A stretch of DNA of 64,000 nt from Diphasiastrum complanatum (GCA_029204225.1 CM055098.1:5387246-5451245); one strand, 5' to 3'. Positions 1 to 12,112 are shown, counted from the first letter of the stretch. Translations and numbers: made by a program. Notes: generated by a model not told the origin, from the letters alone.

Positions 1-565
1 GTAGCAGTAGTGCTCAATAATCTGACAAAAGGGGGTTGTTAATAAAAATAAAAAGAGGAATCAACCTAGTTCGCCTATTGTTTGGAACGAGAAATTGCAC
101 CAGTGTTTTGAGAAATATAAAACTCTATTTGTTTTAGCTCTTGTGTTATATATTGCATATTCAAATTTAACTTACATCGTGAGAACAAGTGGTACTGCAA
201 TTGGAGGAGTTCTATTACATATGTCATGAGCCACCTGTTGTTGATGTTGAGACTTGATCGGATGATTGAGAGAAACGTGTTGTAATTCCTTGATTCCTTT
301 TGATTCTTCATTCATGGAAGAATTCTCCTCTAAAATACTTTCGTTCATACCAGCACCTTGGTGAGCTAAGAGTTTACATTTTGATTGTTCTAAGGAGTCT
401 TGCTGGTGAATAGGAATTTTTTTTTCTGTTGAGACTTCAATTTGGTCCGCAGTTATCCATGCACTTAAAACCTAGAGACACTACTTGTATGGTAGTAAGT
501 TTATAGTGTATACGGATTACCAGACTTTTAAGTACTTCTGTAGTCAGCGTGATTTTTGAGGGAGG
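1..565. other. No gene recognised
   Basis: AT-rich sequence without a coding frame I can recognise. The only open stretch, about 75-311 on the minus strand, has no familiar motif and no splice context that I can defend. Confidence 0.5.
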
Positions 566-1185
566 TGTGGGGTCGAAGATCTCTCGTAGTATAGCCCTTC
601 CGCCTGTCAACAAAGGTTAGATCACTGAATAGGTACCTAACTATGCATAGATGCTACTTTTAGTTAATTTCCTACTTTCTCCCTTAACTCTACTCACCAC
701 TAACACTACTCTCCCTTAACTCTCTCCTCTACAATAACATTCATCATGGTTTTGGTTGAAGAGAAGGAATGGAGAAGAAGAGATTGAGAAGGGAAGAGAA
801 AGAGAGAGATAGAGAGTGAGGGTGGAGGTTAAATGCTCCTTATGCTTGCTAATGGAAAAGCATTCATTATGGCAAACAATAAACATGAAAATAGAAAGCA
901 ATAAAAAACACAATCAAGAGCATTAGCAAGTAGTGAATAGCAAATGAGGATGCTTCTCTTCCAAAAATGGTAGAGTTTTCTCCTTCTCATTAAGCATGAA
1001 AATAGTGTACAAATGGTGCCTTTTTATAAAATGGGGAAGGCCCTTGCCCCTCAATCCTATTGGCTACTATTCACAATGATCCTATCCATTCATCTTGGAC
1101 CCAACTTGATCCAAGGGTCCACAAAAAGTACATTAGAAATTACAAGATTCATGTGAGTCCCAATTTGGACCCAACTCTAAAAAGT
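566..1185 (-). mobile_element. LTR fragment, Tat/Athila-like gypsy family A
   Basis: This stretch matches the LTRs at 10429-11278 (same direction) and 9241-10089 (opposite direction), from its TGTGGGGTCGAAG edge to the shared TTGGACCCAACTCTAAAAAG stretch. After that the similarity stops, so it is a partial copy. Its short GA-rich tract lies where the two other copies carry a long GA/CT microsatellite. Family placement rests on the tRNA-Asp-type primer site that follows the 9241 copy. Confidence 0.75.
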
Positions 1186-1910
1186 GATCTCCCCACTTCA
1201 GTTGTGGTTGGAGGGCGGGTAAGGCTTGCAGTTCTTTTCCCTTGATGGTCTGAGCTGAGAATGATATCTTCCAGCCGTCTCTTGATGACTCGTGGGGATA
1301 TTTAGATAAAAATTCATTGATGTTCTCCTCCACGGACTTCGACCTTCAGAAGGCCCGGTTGACAGATATCGTACGCGAACCTCTGGATAACGTTGCTTGG
1401 CCTTGGCTGGTGGTTGCGCCTTGGCTCTGGTCTCATGTCTCAGTAGTCTAAGACCTCAGGGAAGTCTGCGAGAGTTCAGAAGGTGATTTGACTACTATGC
1501 GAAGGTTTTGTGAGGGTTCAGGCTGTCTGCGAGGGTTAAACTCTCGCAGGAAGTCATCTCTCGCACAACTTGTTCCAGTGATTGGATTTTTAAGATCAGA
1601 CCATGTAGCAGGCTAATTTCACTACTCTGGTTTCATTTAGACACCTTGCGAAGGTTGTTAATTTGATCTTGATGCTCTGCGAGAGTTATGAAAATTCAGC
1701 TGCTGGGAACTCTCGCATACACTAAAAAATGATGATTCCTCCATCAAGAACTCTTGCAAAGATTTTCATGGATGCATCTAGGTCAGATCTGGTGACTGTC
1801 CAAGTTTCAAGAGCTATCTACCAGGGGATCTCAAAAAAATCATGAAAAAAGTGCTCTTTCAGAGTGTTTTTTGACGAGATCTCGAGATTTTCTGATACCA
1901 ATCACAAAAG
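1186..1910. repeat. Leader-like stretch with alternating TGCGAGAGTT / AACTCTCGCA motifs
   Basis: At least eight copies of a TGCGAGAGTT-type motif or its reverse complement are scattered here, for example near 1467, 1527, 1537, 1677, 1709 and 1750. The same motif system fills the untranslated leader of the gypsy element at 11284-12110. This is therefore probably leader sequence of a relative. No protein is evident. Confidence 0.5.
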
Positions 1911-2397
1911 CATACACTAGTGAGAGCTGAATAGGTATACTTATACCCTCCAAGGCCCATGCACCACTAGTAGTGCACTGTGATACCTCACTGAACACCT
2001 CTGCAGCCTATCTGGGCCACATCATTCAGTTTCCCAAAAAAAACTCATTAATAGACCCATACAAATCCACCATCAAGAGTTTAGGCCTACAACCATTAAG
2101 TATGACCTTATACACATAAGGGCCCCAATTCTCTTATAGTCACAATTAACTTACGGGTTGTTGTCTACTGATCCCTAGCGTGGACACGCTACCCAAGACC
2201 AGTCATGGGCATGACAATTATCCTTATTAATTACTTTGAAGGGCCTAAAGAGGGAACTGCCTTGTTCTTAAGGCTAATAGCTCCTTTTGGGGCTACAAAG
2301 CTTACATTGGATATTATCTTGCATGTATAAGCATGGATGTACTAACAGTACATGACATGTTGCGCAGTAAACAAGGGATAGATAGTAAGTTTGTAGC
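1911..2397. other. No feature recognised
   Basis: Unique-looking, moderately AT-rich DNA. I see no coding frame, LTR edge or repeat structure that I can support. Confidence 0.4.
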
Positions 2398-3180
2398 TTG
2401 GGAACGTGTCCTGTTTGGGAAGGCAACAAGGCTTCTTCAATTTGGGGATTCAAGATTTATGCCCTAGGAATGGGAATGTGGGAATATGGGAATGTGAGAA
2501 TGTGTTCTTGGATTTGGGAACGTGGATTCAAAAATCAAATGGGGACTAGAAAAATGAAGATTGGGGAATGTGGAAATGGATCTTAGATCAGGAAATCAAA
2601 TCTTGGGAATGTGATGGTAACATCTAAGGAAGGTAGGTAATTGGGAATGTAGGTCTGTAAACAAGGGAATATGGAAACTTGGAAATGTGGGAACAAGGTG
2701 AGTGGATCTTGGGAGTTGGGGTATGCAAAAAGAATGGCGAATGTGGAGTTGGGAAATGTCAAAAGTTGGAAATGTAAGTGAATAAATGCAAGGGGATGGT
2801 ATGGGAATGTAGGTTGGGGAATGTAAACTGGGGAAGGTAAATTGGGGAATGTAGATTGGGGAAGGTGAAAAGACTTGAGGATGTGGATCTGGGGGATGGA
2901 AAGTGAATGAGAGAAAATGATATGGGAATGGTGAATGTGAATGGGGAGATTGGGAAGTGCAAAAACTGGGAATATGGGATTCTAGAATTTGAGAATATGG
3001 GTGGATGTGAATTGGGGACTGTAAGGGGTTGGAGATGCAAGGTGAATGAGAAGAGATTGGAAATGTCAAATAGGTCATCGGGGAATGCAAAATCTGGAAT
3101 TTAGAAAATTCAAAAGATGGGAACGTGAGTTGGTGAAATCAAAAAGTATGATGGTGGGAGATGGGTTGGGAATTTAGATT
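2398..3180 (+). repeat. Degenerate purine-rich array, GGGAATGTGG-type unit
   Basis: The plus strand is built from dozens of imperfect copies of short words such as GGGAATGTGG, TTGGGGAATG and GGGAATATGG, with irregular spacing of roughly 10-20 bases. The strand is strongly purine-biased, which makes spurious open frames on both strands. The long minus frame at 2596-3090 reads as Ser/Pro/His-rich low complexity and is explained by the array. I know no transposon family with this interior. It may be a decayed minisatellite. Confidence 0.7.
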
Positions 3181-5476
3181 CTCCAATTTGGCTAGTGATA
3201 AAGGTTGGATGGTGGAAGATAAATACTAAGGGAGAAGTTTGGATGGTCAATTTTGAGAACCTAGGATGATTTTGGGATTGTAAGAGACTGGGAGTGAAAA
3301 ATAACAAGATGTAAAGATCCCTTGGGAGATTAGGCTTGCCCTCCTGGGGATTGAAAGATCTATCTAGATCTCTCAAATCTGAAAGTGGTGAGCCAAGATC
3401 TTCAAAATTGAAATGTATAGATCAAAATAGTAATTTTGGAATTTTAAACCTTTCTGGCTGATCATGTGGGTGTCTTGGCTCGTCTGACTCGAGTTAAGCT
3501 CTTCTTGAGTGGGGAATACAACAACCTGCAAACAGGCAAACCAAGATCTTGGGAGAGCAGTGAGAGTGAGACTTTGGGATTGTACAGCTCTTGATCCCAA
3601 TTGGCAGGCTGTACAGATCTGGAAGAGTACAAATCTGAAATTTTACTTGCATTGGGGAATGATTTGATGGAGTTTATACTCCCCTTGAGTACATTAGCTA
3701 AAACAGAAGTGAAATTAAGCACTTGTAGATGGGGGAACCAAAACGTACTGTTGGGATCCCAGAAAGTGCAAAATTCAAAAATTTTACACTTTCCAATATA
3801 GAATGATGGATTATTGGGTCTTGGATCCCCCATTGGGCAGTGTACTGGGCTCAGTGAGATCTATCAATGATGAAGGAGGCGAGCCAAAATGGGTTTTTGT
3901 TGAGGCTGTAGAGGCAAGAATGTCTAGAACTTTGACATCATATTTCTTGGGAATGGTGCATGGCTAATCTAAATATGGTCTATTGTCAAATAAAGTTATC
4001 TTAAATGGTTAAAGAGTCTTAAGAAAATAAAAAAATTCTATGCTCCAAAAATGCTTATTCGAGTACCTGGCCATCTTCTCGGATTCTCCCGAATGGATTA
4101 TTGTTGTGAAAGAACTCGTTGTGAGAAAATAGTTGTCCGCGTTGTCAGTGTCTATCGTGTGTGAGCGAGAATCCGAGACAAAAATATACTGGCATGAAAA
4201 TAGAAGAATGCTATGTTTCCAAGGTCATGTGGGAGAAAATGGAACGTGAGAAACTTTATATAGTGGTGGACTCCAAATTTTACAAGAATGGATTTATAAA
4301 AATTTCAAATCCATTGATTGAATTTAATGTTTTTTGGGATTCGCGATTGAGAGTATAAGGGCCTTGGAATTGACATTTAAGTGATATTGGTTTGTTTTTT
4401 TTTGTGCTCTTTGTGCAGCTTGTTTTCACTATGTCTATATCCATCTCATTATACGAGACGTCTGTATCTTGTTGGTAGATTCCCTACCAATCACAATCAG
4501 CTGAAGGAATATTTTTGGCTGATCCGAGATCATAGAGTAACTAGACTTGTAAGTTATAGACCCAACCATGGAATCTTGTTGTGTAAGACCATGAGTTGAG
4601 GACAAACTAGTTAGTTGCTTGAGAGTTAGTTGGATGTGACATGAGAGTGGAGAGCTAAGAAACAATATTCAGTTGTAGAGACAACGATAGCCAAGAAACT
4701 AAGTGGCAGGTAAAAGATAGAGAAGATAGAAAAGAGAAACACACAAAAGGAAGAGGGAGTCGAAGAGACAAAAGTTAGTGAAGAGGCTAACGAGTGGAGG
4801 AGGAGTGGGTGAGTTAAAGAGAGTGAGTTGATGATTGAGGAGCAGTGTCTAGAGAATGAGCAATCTAGAAATCAGTCAGTGGATCGAAATCGGGCAATTT
4901 AGAGAAGGATAGTCGATTTGATGCGTTGATGATTAGAATTGTAGAGTGAATGTGCATTTGATGCATAGAGATTGTAAAGAAGCTATTGTCATTGGAATGA
5001 AAATTCTTGGAACACTTCTTATCAATTCTATGTGTTATCTGTTGTATATAACTGTGTATTGAATGATTATGATATTTTGTTGTTAACTAGGATGAATTGT
5101 GAGTGAGAGTAAGAATTTATCTGCTGCATAAGTCTGAGATCATAGACGTGAAATCATAAATTTGATGTTTGTGATAGGAGAATTCGTAAGATGTATGATA
5201 AGTGAGTAGATCTTATCTGAGTTACTTGTGAAGACAGGCCGAAGTTATGATGTCAAATGCTTAGAATAAGTTTGTTGAATTATGTTTGCCATGTTGCACT
5301 TTCTGTGGAATGCTGATGAGTTGAAGTATGTTAGGAATAGCAATACTCTCAGTTGTTTGAGTAGGAGTGATAGGTCGCTTGACCGCTTAGTACAGGTTCT
5401 AAGTAGTTGTTTGTGATTGAGCGAATCGTTCAACGTTGGTAGAAGATTGATTAACCGAGAGAGGAAAAGAACCAAA
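3181..5476. other. Unassigned; possible LTR of the following gypsy fragment at its right part
   Basis: The purine bias of the preceding array fades until about 3400 and then ordinary sequence follows. No coding frame here has a motif I recognise. The rightmost kilobase may contain the LTR belonging to the gag fragment that starts after 5481, because a primer-site-like sequence lies at 5481. I could not find TG/CA edges that I trust. Confidence 0.35.
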
Positions 5477-6888
5477 CATTTGGCGTTGTTGACAACGAGC
5501 TTACATCTACACGATACGATCAGCTTTCACTAGCAATGTCCATCGCATTCAATTTTAAAATTGTTTCGGTTTCAATATTTTCTTGCTTCTAGCTTACATT
5601 TTATTCTGATTTACATTCTAACCTTCTTTTTATTTGTGTAGCACTTTATTACAATTAATCAACTCTTTTTTCTTCATCCACTTGTTTCATGCTCCACACT
5701 AACCGAAATTTTTTCTTTTTTACTTTCACCAACCCATTTTCATCCACCACAGTCCTATTCCCACCCACTCTCTGTGCGGAGAGGATAGACAAGTAGTATT
5801 ATCATACTACTTCGTACTGATCATGAACACTAAAAATTTTGATGAGCGATATCTCCCAGAACTGCACCTTCTGAATGAACAGCCTGAATCAAGTTAGCGG
5901 ACAAGACCACAATTAAGATCTATCACACATGACCCAAGGAATAGAGCTAATCATTACAAAGGAAGATATGATGATCGACCTTTTAGATTATCTCCTAGAT
6001 GAAGATCACTTGCGTTTGAACAAAGAACTCCCAAATTAGATTTATCGAAATTTGATGGGAGAACGGATCCTCATCGATTTATTCAAATCTTTGAGAATGC
6101 ATGTGAAGTATATGGAGATTCTTCACATGAAAGCATGGCCCAACTCTTCTCCATGACCTTGCTAGGTGTCGCTCGAGATTGGTTTTTCAACCTTGACCGA
6201 GATGAACGCAATGAGTGGGAAGTCTTGAAAGAAGCTTTCATTAAGCAATTCAAACTCGATGATTATCAGATAGTCCTTTTGTACTATTAAGCCAAATCAA
6301 GATGAAAGAAAAAGAAAAAGTAAGAGACTATATTGAGAGATATAAATTTCTTCGCAGACAATGCCAAGAAGGATTAACTGAAAAGATGCTAATCACTTGG
6401 TTCGTAGTCGGTCATCCAAACAGGATTTGATGTGAGCCTAAACTTGTTGATGATTATCGTTAATCAAAGCAAGCCATGTTAGAAGCTATAAGAGAAGAGG
6501 ACAAAGAGTCAGATGATGAGGATCATCATTTTGATAACCGCCAAGAAAATTTAAAAGAACGAAGAACAGAACGTCTTGTGGAAGGGATTATTGAACAAAG
6601 ATTAATCGAAAGATCACGCACTTTGGATATGCGGAATGAGACCGAAAGAATAACCAAAATCCATAACATTCAGTTAGATGAGATCCAAAAAACCTTGAAA
6701 GATCTTCAAACCTAGAATACAACCCAAGACGAGAGGGCGTGGTGTTCTATCTGTAGGGGAAACCACACTGGGAATGAATGTCCAAATAAGGGTCCAACAC
6801 ACTATCAATTTAGATGTGTGTTCTATAATAGATGTGATCACGAATCTTTTAAGTGCCCCTACAATCTGATTAATCAACACATCCGTTG
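5477..6888 (+). mobile_element. Ty3/gypsy gag fragment (Tat/Athila-like), broken
   Basis: Near 6030-6240 the plus strand encodes a gypsy capsid-type stretch (PHRFIQIFENACEVYGD, then ARDWFFNL) that parallels the gag at 12420-12580. Zinc-knuckle sequence (CSICRGNHTGNEC) follows near 6740, with a second Cys/His cluster up to about 6870. A sequence resembling a tRNA-Asp primer site (TGGCGTTGTTGACAACGA) lies at 5481. Pol is absent, since sequence of an oppositely oriented element begins right after. The copy is old and carries several interruptions. Confidence 0.75.
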
Positions 6889-6929
6889 AATGATTCTCTT
6901 GTTGGATCATCATTAACTTTGACCTTTCT

Positions 6930-7620
6930 TGATTCTAACCTCCAACCTTATGGTCTACATTATGACCTTGATTTTTTAACCGAGTGTTTTGTACTGGACA
7001 TTCAGTGCATGCATGATTTCCAAAACAATATCCACACTGGCCCGAGTGAAAAAATTTCATTTTGCAAGCCTTAGGCTTTTGTTGGTCATCTTCTTGATGG
7101 TCAACTTTGTGACATGCGACACTTGGTTCTGCCTCTTGACTCTGCTTTGAGGCCGTGTCTTCCTCTCTTGCATGATTGTCTAACGTTGTGGATTTTGGTT
7201 TCTCTGATGCCCCATTCGATGATGCAGCAATAGAATAGGGATGATCCACCTCCTCCATTAAGATCTTTGCTTCCATAAGAGCGGCATCTTGACAAATTTG
7301 TACAAATGAAGTATAGGACGCCAAGTCTGCCATGCCAGATCTGATCTCATTGGGCAGTCCAGCATAGTAGTTCATCATTATGATTTCGCAGGTAGAGGTG
7401 GATCACAACTCTTCACGATGTTGTAAATCTTATAAGTATAGTGTTGAATAGTTTCATCAAAAAACATTTGTACTTCAAACAATGTGCAAGTGGAGTCGCC
7501 ATAGCTAGACAATGGAGTGTAGTAGAGATAGTTGCATGCTGAATTGCTTCAGTGCCAACACAATGATGGCGTTCCATTTTATTTTTTTTGAAACGAGAAA
7601 AAAGAAAAAAGAAAAGACTA
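6930..7620 (-). mobile_element. Ty3/gypsy gag fragment, minus strand (element E2)
   Basis: The minus strand encodes a gag end: the MNYYAGLPNEIRSGM region is typical of gypsy capsid, followed by a charged linker and a zinc knuckle of form CGYCFGNHACTEC near 6995. Upstream gag-like sequence extends to about 7600. It belongs with the leader, primer site and LTR on its right, all on the minus strand. Pol is not present, and the fragment abuts the plus-strand gag at about 6890. It looks old and incomplete. Confidence 0.75.
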
Positions 7621-8795
7621 AATAAAAATTGATCAATATGGATGAAAAAATATGAATAACAAAAACAAGAGTCACAGTAACATATGGATGTAACAGATGA
7701 ATTTAACAAATAGATACAACAGATGGAGTTTACAAATAGATGGATTTTACAAATCGATATCACAGGTGAATAAGATGAAGGTTACACAATGGAGATGAGA
7801 AAAAATGAACATTGTGATAGCTCAGATGGTAACTGATGTGAAGGAACAATAGTAACTATGGTGCTGGGCGGGTGGGATCCGGGGCCTCTCCACTGAGGCT
7901 CCGGTGATGGTATGACTTGTTTGCAATTGAGCGAATGATTGGCGTGTCAAGTCATTAGCCGACGAGACCTCCTTTAAAAATAAAAAATAAAAAGAGGACG
8001 AGTAATACACAGTGGACGAGTAATGATGGGCGAGTAATTACAATGGCCGAGTAATGATGGGCAAGTAAAACACAGTGGACGAGTAATGAAGGTGAGTAAT
8101 CACAGTGGGTGAGTAATAAGTGATGAGTAATGGAGATGAGTAATGATGATGAGTAATGGAGACGAGTTATATTGGGCGCGAGTAATAGCTCTGATGGCGA
8201 GTAATAAATTATAACTCGTCAAGCTCTCAGAAGATAGATCAGTATGTGTGCAGGCCTCAACTCTGATGGTGAGTAAATATAGTGAACAAAAAATAAAAAA
8301 AAACTCTGATGGCGGGTTATAACTGGCGAGTAAAAAACTCATGGCGAGTTATAAATCTCTGATACCGAGTTATAACTGGCGAGTAATAAAAAGGACGGGA
8401 ATAAAAAAATGACGGGAAAATTTAAAATGATGAGCAATAGCTCTGAGTGCGAGTAATAAATTATAACACGTCGATCACCAAGAAGATGTCTCTGAGCTTG
8501 TTGATCACTCTGCTATGATGGCGAGTAAAATTGATGAGAAAAAAGTGAAAAAAAAAATGGTCTAGCGAATAAAAGGTGGATGGGTGAGTAAAAGTACTGA
8601 TGGCGAGTTATAACTTATAACTCGTTGAGCTTACAAAACAATGTCTGGAGCCTGCCTAGCTCTCTGGAGAAGTGGCGAATAAAGAGGAGAAGGAAAAAGT
8701 GGAAAAAAGCCTGTAGGCGAGTAATAAACCTGTCAAAAAGAGAGAAAATAGCAGAAAAGTGCAAAATAAAAAATCACTTTTAGGACTGTTTAGCA
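7621..8795 (-). repeat. Leader of element E2 with GAGTAATGATGGGC-type and ACAAATAGATGG-type arrays
   Basis: Between gag and primer site the sequence is dominated by short imperfect repeats. The part at about 7620-7780 uses words like ACAAATAGATGG. The part at about 7990-8740 carries around thirty copies of a GGCGAGTAAT core, with interspersed TTATAACTCG words. No coding frame is supported. The position, between primer site and gag, marks it as untranslated leader. Confidence 0.65.
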
Positions 8796-8800
8796 TCGTT

Positions 8801-8817
8801 CCCTGGCAACGGCGCCA
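8801..8817 (-). promoter_or_regulatory. Primer binding site, tRNA-Asp type
   Basis: On the minus strand this reads TGGCGCCGTTGCCAGGG, complementary to the 3' end of plant tRNA-Asp as used by Athila-type elements. It lies a few bases inside the LTR edge at 8824. Confidence 0.8.
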
Positions 8818-8823
8818 AAAAAA

Positions 8824-9240
8824 TGTTTAACCCTTTCCGTGCCTCCCTAATCGGTCGGATCTAGAGGGCAAAGAAGGGGTCTTGTCGTGTAGTATTGGAC
8901 CGCGATCCAATAGGGAGAGGACTAAGCGACGAAATAGGAGTGGGGATCTAGGCTTGCTAAGGTTGTCAGTCTTAGCTTCGGATCGGATCATGGAATAGCC
9001 TAGATTGGTGTGGCGTTCATCTCGGGATGTTATCTCTCTTTTTGGTCTTTTCTCGGTTTTGTTTATTTGTGCTTATATAGGCGTTCTTGGCTCTAGATCT
9101 TTTCCTCATGAGGCTTATCTTCTCAAGGGAGGTGAACTGTGAAAGAAACTCTACCTATGGATCTTAATTATCGCTCCATGATTTTCTTAGAGAGAGAGAG
9201 AGAAACGAATATAGTTTTATTAGGAAGAGTAGAAGATGAT
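8824..9240 (-). mobile_element. 5' LTR of element E2
   Basis: The LTR is bounded on the primer-site side by TGTTTAACCC (plus-strand reading). On the minus strand it contains a CCTATATAAGC box near 9075, a plausible promoter. It runs up to the TGTTGG edge of the next element's LTR at 9241. Whether its own far edge is intact is unclear. Confidence 0.6.
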
Positions 9241-9806
9241 TGTTGGAGATATTCCCAACATAGAGCGAATAAAAGAAAATGAGTCAATAAATGTGTTGCG
9301 AGGGAACGACTTCATGCGCATATAAGTCCATGACCCAAGGAGCACGCAAGGCGACTGTGAATAGAAATAATGGACTTGGGCCCCTTGTAATTAAAATAAA
9401 ACTTGAGGCCCAAAGTCATTTTAAGCTTAGAAGTTCATTATCTTAGAGTTGGGTCCAACTTTGGACTCACATGAATCTTGTGAATTCTATTGTACTTTTT
9501 GTGGACCCTTGGATTAAGTTGGGTCCAGGATGAATGGTTAGGATCAATGTACATATTAGCCAATAGAATTTTGGGGCAAGGGCCTTTCCTTGGTTTATAA
9601 AAAGACACCATTTGTACTCTATTTTGCATGCTTATTGAGAAGGAGGAAAATCTACCAAACTTTGGAGAGAAGCATCCTCATTTGCTATTCACTACTTGCT
9701 AATGCTTTTGATTGTGCTTTCTATTTGCTTCTAGTTTACATGTTTTTGGTTGTGATAGCGAATGTTTCTCCATTAGCAAGCATAAAGAGCATTTGAGCTA
9801 CCCTCC

Positions 9807-9897
<91 letters not shown>

Positions 9898-10089
9898 TCT
9901 CTTTCACAAAAATCATGATGAATGTAGGTTTAGTGGAGTAGAGTTAAGGGTGAGTAGTGTTAGTGGTGTTAGTGTTAGGAAAAAAGTAGAGAACTATCTG
10001 CATCTATGCATAGTTGGGCACCTATCCAGTGTTCTAACCCTTGTTGACAGGCGGGAGGGCTACTACGACGTGAGAACATCGACCCTACA
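9241..10089 (+). mobile_element. 5' LTR of E3
   Basis: The LTR starts TGTTGGAGATATTCCCAACA and ends CGACCCTACA, and the primer site follows one base later. A TATAAAAAG box at about 9596 is a likely promoter. A long CT tract lies inside it. It is the same length, within a base or so, as the inverted copy at 10429-11278. Confidence 0.85.
9810..9894. repeat. (CT)n microsatellite inside an LTR
   Basis: An almost pure CT tract of about 85 bases. It lies at the same place as the GA tract of the inverted LTR at 10649-10713, so the tract belongs to the LTR family and has changed length between copies. Confidence 0.95.
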
Positions 10090-10090
10090 G

Positions 10091-10107
10091 TGGCGTCGTT
10101 GCCGAGG
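10091..10107 (+). promoter_or_regulatory. Primer binding site of E3, tRNA-Asp type
   Basis: TGGCGTCGTTGCCGAGG lies one base after the LTR and is close to the complement of the plant tRNA-Asp 3' end. Confidence 0.8.
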
Positions 10108-10428
10108 ATAGGTTTTCACTAACTAGCATAGCTGCATTTTAGTTATTTCTTACTTTTTAAAGTAGTTTTAGGTGGATTTTGGAGTAGGAAGAGTTAGTTT
10201 TCTGTATTTTATTGCGTTTGGACTGTTCCCAGCTAGCGGAGCAGATGTGAGAGGGTGGAGGAGATCCTGAACAGCCTCTAAGGGCTTGACATCCAAACCA
10301 AAACCTGAGACCAATCTGCATTTTGGAGGGAAAAAGAGCCAAATTTTTCATCAGATTTTATTTTCTCCAAAACCAATGAGAGATAACCCTCGCATGACTG
10401 GCAGCAGCTCTAGGGTACTGACCCGGAC

Positions 10429-10645
10429 TGTAGGGTCGAAGATCTTGCGTAGTATAGCCCTCCCGCTTGTCAACAAGGGTTAGATCACTGGATAGGCACC
10501 TAACTATGCATAGATGCTATTTTTAGTTAGTTTCCTACTTTCTTCCTTAACTCTATTCACCACTAACACTACCCTCCTTTAACTCTACTCCTCTACACTA
10601 ACATTCATCATGCTTTTGGCTGAAGGGAAAGGATAGACAAGAAGG

Positions 10646-10718
<73 letters not shown>

Positions 10719-11278
10719 TAGCTCAAATGCTCAATGTCATTGCTTATGGAGAAACCTTAACTAATCACAAACAAAAAGCATGGAAGAAATGGAAATAACA
10801 AGCAAACACAACAATAGCATAAGCAAGATTGATTAGCAAATGAGGATGCTTGAGCTCTCAAAATAGTAGAGTCTCCTCCTCTCTATTAAGCATGCAAATA
10901 GTGTACAAATGGTGTCTTTTTATAGAATGGGGAAGGCCCTTGCCCCTCAATCCTATTGGCTAATATTCACATTGATCCTATCCATTCATCTTGGACCCAA
11001 CTTGATCCAAGGGTCCACAAAAAGTACATTGGAAATCACAAGATTCATGTGAGTCCAAAATTGGACCCAACTCTAAAAAGTAAACTCTAAGTTTAAAATT
11101 GAATTTGGGCCTCAAGTTTTATTTTAATTACAAAGGCCCGAGTCTATTTTATTTCATTTACACTTTGGCTTGCGTGCTCATTGGGCCATGGGCTTATACG
11201 CACAGGATGCCATGCCCTCGCAACACATTTTATTGGACGATTTTATTTATTTACACTTTGTTGGGAATACCCCCAACA
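10429..11278 (-). mobile_element. Solo LTR of family A, inverted, nested in the E3 leader
   Basis: On the minus strand it starts TGTTGGGGGTATTCCCAACA and ends CGACCCTACA, matching the whole length of the 9241-10089 LTR. It is flanked by CGGAC on the left and CGGAT on the right, a 5-bp target duplication with one difference. No internal region accompanies it, so it fits a solo LTR left by recombination between two LTRs. A GA tract lies at 10649-10713. Confidence 0.85.
10649..10713. repeat. (GA)n microsatellite inside the solo LTR
   Basis: A pure GA tract of about 65 bases, the counterpart of the CT tract in the 5' LTR at 9810. Confidence 0.95.
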
Positions 11279-11283
11279 CGGAT

Positions 11284-12110
11284 TTGCATAGAAGCCTGCG
11301 AGAGTTAGTTCCAAGCAGATTGCAAAAATCAGAGAAAAAAATCATAAAAATTCAAAAAATCCTTGTAAAAAACCAAAAAAATTTCAAATCTTCACAAGAA
11401 CTCTCGCAAAGCTCCCTGAAGTTCCATCTCAATGAGACTAGGACACGGAGAAGCTTGCGAGAGTTAGTTCATTATTTAAGTGCCTGTGAGTTCTTAATGA
11501 AAAAAAGATGGAAAAGTACCAAAGAACTCTCACAAACACTAAAATTTTCAGTTTTAGTGGTCAAGAATCCTCGTAGAGAGTTTGAAGTTCCATCTCAGTG
11601 AGACTAGGACACAAAAGAGTTCGCGAGAGTTAGTTTGATTCCATTGAGCAAAAAATTGGGTTTAAGTGCTAAAAAATCACTAAAAAGTGAAGATCCGGCA
11701 AATCCTTCCAGAGAGAACTCTCGTAGATGATTCCAATTGATCCAGAATGTCAATTTCCATTAGTGATGAAGCCTGCAAGAGTTAGTATTGATTATTGTTG
11801 AAGATCAAGCCAAATTAGTGGTTTTGAACCCTCGCAAACAGTGGAATTTTCACTTAATGCAAGAGTAACTCTCGTAGAGATTTTTAGAGTCAGATCTAGG
11901 CTAGATTCAGCTCATGTGATCCTTGCGAGAGTTACTTCCCAATGATCTGAGAGATATCAAGATTTTTTGTCTGCAAGACAGCTAAAGAACCCTCGCAAAG
12001 CCAACCCTCGCACTAAAGAACCCTTGCAGACTAGATCAGTGGAAAGAGTTGCATCAGATCCAGCTACTATCAAAATCTCAGGACAATCAGTACAAGGAGT
12101 AAAAATTTAT
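11284..12110 (+). promoter_or_regulatory. E3 untranslated leader with alternating TGCGAGAGTTAGTT / GAACTCTCGCAAAG motifs
   Basis: I count about fourteen motif copies in 750 bases. Forward forms lie near 11297, 11456, 11622, 11772 and 11925. Reverse-complement forms lie near 11399, 11524, 11567, 11720, 11829, 11866, 11989, 12004 and 12019. Each pair could form a stem in the transcript. The region lies between primer site and gag, where plant gypsy elements keep packaging and translation signals, but a role here is inference. Confidence 0.6.
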
Positions 12111-12112
12111 CA

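Noticed and set aside
2596-3090. 164-codon minus-strand open frame, Ser/Pro/His-rich
   Set aside because: It is a by-product of the purine-rich array on the other strand. It has no domain and no splice or start context.
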